A DNA stretch of 61,235 nucleotides from Clostridia bacterium (GTDB lineage: Bacteria; Bacillota; Clostridia; Oscillospirales; CAG-272): the NCBI GenBank assembly GCA_017517745.1, contig JAFWYJ010000054.1, positions 1 through 61,235 of the forward strand, given 5' to 3'. The position numbers and the translations under genes are program-made. Of the stretch, positions 55,877 to 61,235 are shown piece by piece; position 1 is the stretch's first letter; the number at the start of each line of letters is the position of its first letter. Below the pieces are notes generated by a model that was given only the letters and a program-made list of their open reading frames with translations, had not been told where the DNA came from and searched no databases.

Positions 55877-56566
55877 TTACGCTTCCTCCTTTTCCATGGT
55901 GCAGGCTTCGGGTTTGCAAAATTCCGCGCCGGGACAGCCCGTGCAGGCAAACTTCTTCTTTTGCGGGGCTTTTCCCGAGGTGAGAACGTAGACGAGCGCG
56001 ATCAAAAGACCGTACACGACCATGCCGCCGGGGGCTTTGACGAGAAATTCGATCTTATAATCCGCCAAGAAGGGGATCGCGATGCCGGCAAAGCTTGCGG
56101 CACCGAAGACCTCGCGGATGGTTGCCATCGCGCAGAGCGCCAGCGTAAATCCGATTCCCATGCCGAGTCCGTCGAGCACCGATTTGCCGACCGTGTTCTT
56201 GCTTGCGAACATCTCGGCTCTTCCGAGAATGATGCAGTTCACCACGATGAGCGCCAGATAAACGCCGAGAAGCTCATAAAGTGCGGGAAGAAACGCCTTG
56301 ACCAGCATTTCCACCACCGTGACGAATCCCGCGATGATGACGATGTAGCAGGGGATTCGGACGTTGTTGGGAATGACTTTTCGCAAAAGTGAGATCAAAA
56401 AGTTGGAGCAAACGAGAACCAGGAGCGCCGCGATGCCCATGCCGAACGCGCCGAAGACGTTGGTGGTCGTGGCGAGTGTGGGGCAGGTGCCGAGAATGAG
56501 AACCAGAACGGGGTTTTCCTTCAGGATTCCGTTTGCAAAAATGGAAAGATTTCCGTTATTTTTCAT
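55877..56566 (-). CDS. rnfE: Rnf electron transport complex subunit E
   Basis: 229 aa, homologous to RnfA in inverted topology: NPVLVLILGTCPTLATTT (about 18-35) and VVNCIILGRAEMFAS (about 108-122) carry the cluster Cys. A short Cys-bearing tail (FACTGCPGAEFCKPEACTM, about 205-223) extends beyond the usual end and could bind a metal. Overlaps rnfG by four bases. Confidence 0.95.
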   Translation of the reverse strand: MKNNGNLSIFANGILKENPVLVLILGTCPTLATTTNVFGAFGMGIAALLVLVCSNFLISLLRKVIPNNVRIPCYIVIIAGFVTVVEMLVKAFLPALYELLGVYLALIVVNCIILGRAEMFASKNTVGKSVLDGLGMGIGFTLALCAMATIREVFGAASFAGIAIPFLADYKIEFLVKAPGGMVVYGLLIALVYVLTSGKAPQKKKFACTGCPGAEFCKPEACTMEKEEA

Positions 56567-57747
56567 TCCTGTGCTTCTCCTTCCAAAAATTTTACCGCTT
56601 CAAAGGCGCGCCCAATTGCCTCTTTGTAGCCGTTGGTCGTTATCGTTATGGCATCGACGTTTTCGTAATTATCCTGCGTCTTGCCGTCGAACTGACCGTA
56701 GAACTTTTCGTCGGCACACACCGAACCGACACCGTCGGTTTCTGCCTGTGAAAGTGTCAGACAGTCGATGATGCGGCCTTCCTTGGTCAAGGAGACGCGG
56801 ATCAGGATATACTCACCCGATGCGGGGTGGTAGCTGTCGCCGCCCAAAATACCGTAGCCGACTGCCCTCATTTCCAGGATATAGTTTCCCGTTGCGGTCC
56901 TCTTGGCGGACTCGACGTAGTAGAGCGGTGTTTTGGGGGCGGGATTATAAGCCGTGACGTCGATGTCGGTGGTTTCGGTTGCCGAAATGGTTTCGACTGC
57001 CGCGGTCACGCTTGCGGCAAGCGCGGCATCACATTCGGTGATCACGTTGCCTTCCGCGTCCACGGCGATGAATTGCTCACCCACGACGCAGACTGCGCCG
57101 CTTTGATTCTTGGCGAGATAGATCGCGTCAACGCCCTCGACAACTTCGACGAAGAAATATTTTTCAAATTCGCCGTTCGCTGCGGGAAGAGCCTGTGCGA
57201 GATTGTCCGCGAGGATCTCCTCCTCCGTGCGGATGTCGATCGAGCCGCCTCCGAGAATGATCGTCGCGTTGAGCGCGTCACGGACGGCGTCGCGCATCGC
57301 ACCCGTTGTTTTGGTCGCACCCGAGACGATGTCGACCGACATGATCGTATCGGCAGTTTTGTCGACGAGATTCTGACCGTAGGTCTTTTCATGACCGAGC
57401 GTTTCGGTGGATGCCAGGCAGGCAACACCGCTGATCGTTCCGTCGGCGCGGATGCCGCACATGAGAATCAGTCCGTTGGAATATCCCGTGGTGGTCAGCT
57501 TGACGACGTAACCGCCGTTCTCTGCGCGGTATGCCGCAGTGACGGTTTTGGGAAGGGTATAGGTGCTGAGGTCGATCTCTTCGAACGAGCCGCCGTCGGG
57601 AAGCACCTCCAAGAGTGCAGCGTTTGCCTTTTGCGCTTCATTTTTGGCAATGATCGGCGCGGTGAAAGCGTTGGTCAGAGCCATCAGCACCGCGACAACC
57701 GAGCAGATGCAGACGAGAGATACAATGCTTTTGATCAGATTTTTCAT
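56563..57747 (-). CDS. rnfG: Rnf electron transport complex subunit G, double-length
   Basis: 394 aa, about twice the usual 190-210. One N-terminal helix (about 8-30) and a first FMN-binding domain with the flavinylation motif SGATKTTGAM (about 140-149), the Thr that receives FMN from ApbE. A second domain (about 260-390) keeps FMN-bind landmarks (YGILGGDSYH, KEGRIIDCL, KFYGQFDG) but reads DAITITTNGYKEAIG where a flavinylated domain has a GAT triplet, so it cannot be modified in the same way. The 3' end overlaps rnfE and the 5' end overlaps rnfD, both by four bases. Confidence 0.94.
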   Translation of the reverse strand: MKNLIKSIVSLVCICSVVAVLMALTNAFTAPIIAKNEAQKANAALLEVLPDGGSFEEIDLSTYTLPKTVTAAYRAENGGYVVKLTTTGYSNGLILMCGIRADGTISGVACLASTETLGHEKTYGQNLVDKTADTIMSVDIVSGATKTTGAMRDAVRDALNATIILGGGSIDIRTEEEILADNLAQALPAANGEFEKYFFVEVVEGVDAIYLAKNQSGAVCVVGEQFIAVDAEGNVITECDAALAASVTAAVETISATETTDIDVTAYNPAPKTPLYYVESAKRTATGNYILEMRAVGYGILGGDSYHPASGEYILIRVSLTKEGRIIDCLTLSQAETDGVGSVCADEKFYGQFDGKTQDNYENVDAITITTNGYKEAIGRAFEAVKFLEGEAQE

Positions 57748-58679
57748 GCCTTCGTACCTCCGAAAACCTTATGCGCCGTCCATTTTTCGATGTAGGGAGT
57801 GAGAATGTTCATGATCAGGATACCGAACGAAACGCCTTCCGGATAGACTCCGTAATAGCGGATCAGGACGGTAAAGATGCCTGCACCCACGCCGAAGATC
57901 ACTTTGCCCCAAGCGGTGGCGGGGGAGGTGACGTAGTCGGTCGCCATGAAGATCGCGGCGATCAAAAGACCTCCGGAGAGGATGGCAGCAAGGGCGCGTA
58001 CAGCGTCAAATCCCTCAAAGAAAAAGGAGAGAATGAAAACGCTGGCGACAAACGTGACGGGGATGTGCCACGTGATCACGCGGCGCACGAGAAGATAAAC
58101 AAATCCAATCAGAAGAGCCAATGCGCAGGTCTCACCGATCGCGCCGCCGGTCGTACCGAGAAAGAGATCCGAGAGGGCGGGCATTGCAGCCTCCGTGTCA
58201 GCCATTTGGGCAAGCGGGGTTGCAGTGGAAGCGGTGTCCACAATGACGGGGAATGCTTGCTTGGTCAGACTGCTGAAGGCGATGAGCATAAAGACTCTCG
58301 CGGTGATCGCGGGGTTGACGAGATTGCAACCGATTCCGCCGAAAATGCACTTGACCAAAAGAATGGCAAATGCGCATCCAAAGACACATTGCCAAAGAGG
58401 CAGGTTGGCGGGGAGGTTGAGTCCGAGCAAAAGTCCGGTCAGTGCCGCGCTCAGATCCGAGACGGTCTGATCCTTTTTTGCGATGAGATTGAAAAGAGCC
58501 TCAAAGAGCACACAGCTCAAGACACAGGTTGCAAGAACCAAAAGCGAACGCCATCCGAAGATGATGGTTCCCGCGATGGTTGCGGGAAGCAGAGCAATGA
58601 TGACGTCTCGCATGATTGCAGAGGTCGAGCGACCGCTGTGAATATGCGGAGAGACCGAAAGACGCAACAGCTTACTCAT
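57744..58679 (-). CDS. rnfD: Rnf electron transport complex subunit D
   Basis: 311 aa membrane protein. SPHIHSGRST at the N-terminus is the family entry motif. DTASTATPLAQ (about 152-162) holds the Thr expected to carry covalent FMN, and FMATDYVTSPATAWGK (about 245-260) is the conserved late loop. It couples electron flow to sodium or proton translocation. ATG 58679 has AAAGGAGG upstream inside rnfC. Confidence 0.96.
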   Translation of the reverse strand: MSKLLRLSVSPHIHSGRSTSAIMRDVIIALLPATIAGTIIFGWRSLLVLATCVLSCVLFEALFNLIAKKDQTVSDLSAALTGLLLGLNLPANLPLWQCVFGCAFAILLVKCIFGGIGCNLVNPAITARVFMLIAFSSLTKQAFPVIVDTASTATPLAQMADTEAAMPALSDLFLGTTGGAIGETCALALLIGFVYLLVRRVITWHIPVTFVASVFILSFFFEGFDAVRALAAILSGGLLIAAIFMATDYVTSPATAWGKVIFGVGAGIFTVLIRYYGVYPEGVSFGILIMNILTPYIEKWTAHKVFGGTKA

Positions 58680-59985
58680 GCTTTTTTGCCTCCTTTGCTT
58701 TTTCTTCTTTGATCAAAATCTTGGAGAGCTTGTTGGTTTGCACCAAGGGACGGTTTGCGGGACAGACGAAGCTGCAGCAGCCGCACTCCATGCACGAAGT
58801 GACGGCAAGCTCTTCCAAAAGCTCCACGTCCTTTTTCTTATATGCCAACAAAATCGATGCGGGCGCGAGACCGAAGGGGCAGACGTTGGTGCAAGAGCCG
58901 CAACGGATGCACGCCGTGGTCTTGGGGAGACGCGCTTCTTTGGCGGTGAGTGCCAGAATCGCGTTGGTCTGCTTCATGACGGGAACGTCGAGCGCAGGAA
59001 CCGCGACACCCATCATGGGACCGCCGTAAAGCACCTTTTCGGGCTCGGAGGAAAATCCGCCGCAGAAGGAAAAGACCTGCTCAAGCGACGTGCCGATGGG
59101 AACGATCACGTTCTGCGGCTTGCTGACCGCGCCGCCGTCGACGGTGATGCATTTTTCGACCAGCGGCATGCCCGTTTTCAGATACGCTCCGATCGCGGCG
59201 ATCGTGGTGCAGTTGGAGACGATGCAACCGACGTCGATGGGCAGCTTGCCGTTGGGGATCACTTTTTTGGTGGTGTGATAGACCAACACTTTTTCACCGC
59301 CCTGCGGATAGATCGAGGGAAGCACCTTGATCTCCATGCCGTCAATACGCGCGGCGAGTTCCTTCATGGAGGCGATCGCGGCTTTTTTGTTTGCTTCGAT
59401 GCCGACGATGATTTTCTTGATGCCCAAATGCGTTTGCAATGCGCGCAAAGCGGTCTCGATGTCATCGACTCGGCTTGTCATGGCAAGCGAGTCGCAGGTG
59501 ATATAGGGCTCGCACTCCGCGCCGTTGATGATCAGCTCCTCAATGCGAGCCGGGTCCACGTTGAATTTGACGTGTGTGGGGAAGCCCGCACCGCCGAGTC
59601 CCACGATGCCGCTTTGTTTGATCGCCTCGATCAGTTCCTCACGGCTGTTGACAACGGGGGGCGCGAGGTTTTCATCCGGCGTCATCTCTCCGTCGGATTC
59701 GATCGTCACGGCGGGAACCGTGCTCCCTCCGGAGGTCATCATGTCGGCAATTTTAACGACCTTCCCCGAGACGCTGGCGTGAATGGGGGCGGAAACGAAA
59801 CCGCCTGCCTCCGCGATCGGAGTACCCACTTTCACGAGATCTCCGACTTTTACAATCGGCTTGGCGGGGGCACCAATGTGCATTTGCATCGGGATGGAGA
59901 CCGACGGAACTTCCGTGATGCGCGTCGCCGTCTGTCCCTCTGTATTTTTTCTGTGTGGAACACGAATACCGGATAAAAAAGACAT
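58672..59985 (-). CDS. rnfC: Rnf electron transport complex subunit C
   Basis: 437 aa. N-terminal barrel-sandwich region (MQMHIGAPAKPIVKVGDLVK, about 32-51), NAD/FMN-binding domain with GLGGAGFPTHVKF (about 130-142) and INGAECEPYITCD, SLBB domain, and two 4Fe-4S clusters CIRCGSCTNVCPFG and CMECGCCSFVCP (about 360-415). It is the NAD(H)-oxidising end of the complex. First gene of the operon, with a consensus promoter upstream. Confidence 0.97.
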   Translation of the reverse strand: MSFLSGIRVPHRKNTEGQTATRITEVPSVSIPMQMHIGAPAKPIVKVGDLVKVGTPIAEAGGFVSAPIHASVSGKVVKIADMMTSGGSTVPAVTIESDGEMTPDENLAPPVVNSREELIEAIKQSGIVGLGGAGFPTHVKFNVDPARIEELIINGAECEPYITCDSLAMTSRVDDIETALRALQTHLGIKKIIVGIEANKKAAIASMKELAARIDGMEIKVLPSIYPQGGEKVLVYHTTKKVIPNGKLPIDVGCIVSNCTTIAAIGAYLKTGMPLVEKCITVDGGAVSKPQNVIVPIGTSLEQVFSFCGGFSSEPEKVLYGGPMMGVAVPALDVPVMKQTNAILALTAKEARLPKTTACIRCGSCTNVCPFGLAPASILLAYKKKDVELLEELAVTSCMECGCCSFVCPANRPLVQTNKLSKILIKEEKAKEAKKHE

Positions 59986-60038
59986 TTGATATCCTTCCTT
60001 TCGATTTTGATTCCGAGATTTCCTTCATCCAATAAATT

Positions 60039-60067
60039 ATTTTAACATATATAAAACACTTTGTCAA
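60039..60067 (-). promoter_or_regulatory. Sigma-A promoter of the rnf operon
   Basis: Minus strand TTGACA (60067-60062), 17 bp, TAAAAT (60044-60039), about 54 bp before rnfC. Confidence 0.82.
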
Positions 60068-60207
60068 GAAAGACGGCGTAAGTTATATATTTAACAAAGT
60101 TGACAGAGAACGCCAATTGCTCTGTGCTTTTTTGGTTGTATGTTGATAAAAAAACAAAAATCGAATACATAATATAATGGACAAAAGATTGAAAAAAGGA
60201 GCATAAA

Positions 60208-60558
60208 ATGAACGGCATACACAGGGGAATAGAAATTGTTTTGCCTCTCGTGATCTCTGTTTTGGAGGTCATGGGGATTCTGATCGTCACGTGGTCGGGT
60301 TTTCACGGATTTTGGCAATATATTCAAAACACGTTTATGAAAAAACACCTGGATCTTCAGGTCAATCTTGCCAAAGGGCTTGCAACGGGACTTGAATTCA
60401 AGATGGCGGCGGAGATTCTCAAAACGGTATTGATTCAAAAAATGGAGGAGCTGTACGTTCTCGGTGCGGTCATCTTGCTCCGCGCACTGTTGAGTGTGCT
60501 GATCCATTTTGAATTGAAGAATCCGGGCGCAACGGGATCCGAGCGTAAAGAAGAGTGA
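60208..60558 (+). CDS. DUF1622 family membrane protein
   Basis: 116 aa with two membrane helices (about 9-30 and 82-100). The middle carries LAKGLATGLEFKMAAEILKT (about 54-73), the DUF1622 signature. ATG 60208 has AAAAGGAGC upstream. Function of the family is unknown. Single gene divergent from the rnf operon; TATAAT at 60173-60178 may be its -10, but no good -35 is spaced from it. Confidence 0.88.
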   Translation: MNGIHRGIEIVLPLVISVLEVMGILIVTWSGFHGFWQYIQNTFMKKHLDLQVNLAKGLATGLEFKMAAEILKTVLIQKMEELYVLGAVILLRALLSVLIHFELKNPGATGSERKEE

Positions 60559-60562
60559 CAAG

Positions 60563-60593
60563 AAAAAACGAGATATCAAGGCATCTCGTTTTT
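60563..60593 (+). terminator. Terminator after the DUF1622 gene
   Basis: aacgagat (60567-60574) with atctcgtt (60583-60590), flanked by A-run and T-run. The following 60598-60714 holds only short palindromes (cgcacttg/caagtgcg) and no gene. Confidence 0.8.
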
Positions 60594-60714
60594 ATCGATG
60601 GGGAAACGGGACAGTTGAACATCGTTCGCTGCGCTCACTACTCGCACTTGCCAAGCAAGTGCGACCGTACAGGCCGCTTTGCGGCGGTGCGGCTTCGCGA
60701 GCCGATTCCGCAGC

Positions 60715-60751
60715 AAAAAGAGCAGATAGGCTTTTGCCTATCTGCTCTTTT
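60715..60751 (-). terminator. Terminator after tRNA-Leu(GAG)
   Basis: Perfect stem agcagataggc (60721-60731) with gcctatctgct (60736-60746), with an A-run on one side and a T-run on the other. It abuts the CCA end of the tRNA. Confidence 0.85.
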
Positions 60752-60836
60752 TGGTGCGGGAAACGGGACTTGAACCCGTACGGTGTGAACCACACGCCCC
60801 TCAAACGTGCGCGTCTGCCAGTTCCGCCACTCCCGC
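60752..60836 (-). tRNA. tRNA-Leu (GAG)
   Basis: Minus strand: acceptor GCGGGAG/TTCCCGC (one G-U), class II tRNA with a variable arm, D-loop TGGCGGAACTGGCAGACGC, anticodon arm CACGT-TT-GAG-GG-GCGTG, T-arm ACGGGTTCAAGTCCCGT, encoded CCA. 85 nt. Reads CUC/CUU. Confidence 0.95.
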
Positions 60837-60867
60837 GTATCGCGCGCTCTTGCACGCAACGGACATT

Positions 60868-60896
60868 ATTATACACCACTTTGAAGAAAATGTCAA
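60868..60896 (-). promoter_or_regulatory. Consensus promoter of tRNA-Leu(GAG)
   Basis: Minus strand TTGACA (60896-60891), 17 bp, TATAAT (60873-60868). Confidence 0.88.
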
Positions 60897-60964
60897 TACC
60901 TTTTTTGAAAAAATAAAAGAAAATTTCTCAAAAAAGATTTTTTGAAAGATTTTTCAAAAAACTC

Positions 60965-60993
60965 TTGACAAATCAATCTTCTTAGTGTATAAT
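60965..60993 (+). promoter_or_regulatory. Consensus promoter of tRNA-Leu(CAG)
   Basis: TTGACA (60965-60970), 17 bp, TATAAT (60988-60993). The stretch gtgtataataatgtccgttg from this promoter is repeated exactly in the divergent tRNA-Leu promoter. Confidence 0.88.
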
Positions 60994-61030
60994 AATGTCC
61001 GTTGCGCACGGGAACGTGTGTAAAGAATAT

Positions 61031-61117
61031 GCGGGTATGGCGGAATTGGCAGACGCGCTAGATTCAGGTTCTAGTGGGGGCAACTTCGTGGAGGTTCAAG
61101 TCCTCTTACCCGCACCA
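61031..61117 (+). tRNA. tRNA-Leu (CAG)
   Basis: Acceptor GCGGGTA/TACCCGC, D-loop TGGCGGAATTGGCAGACGC, anticodon arm CTAGA-TT-CAG-GT-TCTAG, long variable arm, T-arm GAGGTTCAAGTCCTC, encoded CCA. 87 nt. Reads CUG. Confidence 0.96.
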
Positions 61118-61156
61118 AAAACAAGGCAGGCACCAATAGGTGCCTGTTTTGTTTTT
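61118..61156 (+). terminator. Terminator after tRNA-Leu(CAG)
   Basis: caggcacc (61127-61134) with ggtgcctg (61139-61146), extended by A/T pairs, then ttttgttttt. The remaining bases to 61235 hold nested inverted repeats (cacgcg...cgcgtg around ttttcttttgc/gcaaaagaaaa), possibly a repeat cut by the window edge, and no gene. Confidence 0.85.
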
Positions 61157-61235
61157 GGTGTTGGTATGACGAGAAAGAAGCGCCACGCGTTTTCTTTTGC
61201 TGGCAAAAGAAAATTCGAACGCCGCGTGAAGAAAA

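Overview
The window looks like chromosomal DNA of an anaerobic Clostridia-type Firmicute, probably a gut Oscillospirales or Christensenellales-like organism. Signs are very regular sigma-A promoters (TTGACA, 17 bp, TATAAT), AGGAGG ribosome sites, a PyrR-attenuated pyrimidine operon, an Rnf complex, lipoproteins, an SLH protein and large BspA-type leucine-rich-repeat proteins. This placement rests on gene content and style only. TAG is a rare stop codon here: I saw one gene end in it.

Layout. 1-4075: accessory DNA with truncated RHS core fragments, each followed by an unrelated small gene and a recurring hairpin; this resembles displaced (orphan) RHS toxin/immunity cassettes, and it ends in the first copy of a dispersed structured repeat. 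4077-6125: a PlsC-type acyltransferase, a CAT-anticodon tRNA with a duplicated 3' fragment nearby, and a 36-codon peptide gene. 6146-16988: a 2315-aa LRR protein, its 641-aa paralogue, a HAD phosphatase and an LRR lipoprotein. 17342-33331: sugar and cell-envelope metabolism (LacZ, polysaccharide deacetylase, Gfo/Idh/MocA dehydrogenase with a divergent AraC regulator, sugar-phosphate isomerase), a nuclease-helicase, an aminotransferase, a radical SAM protein, and pgsA and rimO. Dispersed repeats lie at 17008-17332 and 29869-30141, and a MITE-like insertion with an 8-bp target duplication at 33401-33648.

33693-43078: the pyrimidine operon pyrR-pyrC-carB-pyrK-pyrD-pyrF-pyrE-pyrB behind a PyrR attenuator. 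carB has an in-frame amber codon at codon 43, carA is absent from the cluster, and PyrB carries a PyrI-like zinc tail. 43091-46470: holA, rplS, an SLH surface protein and a small Cys-rich protein. Upstream of the last is a promoter-to-terminator RNA of about 187 nt with a long closing stem, the best candidate here for an undescribed element. 46855-51140: a beta-helix glycosidase-like protein, an MBL-fold hydrolase and an alanine/sodium symporter.

51275-60067: an electron-transfer island, rnfCDGEAB followed by a NusG-II domain protein and a Gx-family membrane protein, then a separately promoted lipoprotein-apbE pair. ApbE would flavinylate RnfG and RnfD. RnfG is about twice normal length and its second FMN-binding domain lacks the flavinylation motif. 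The window closes with a DUF1622 membrane protein and two divergent tRNA-Leu genes that share an identical promoter/start segment.
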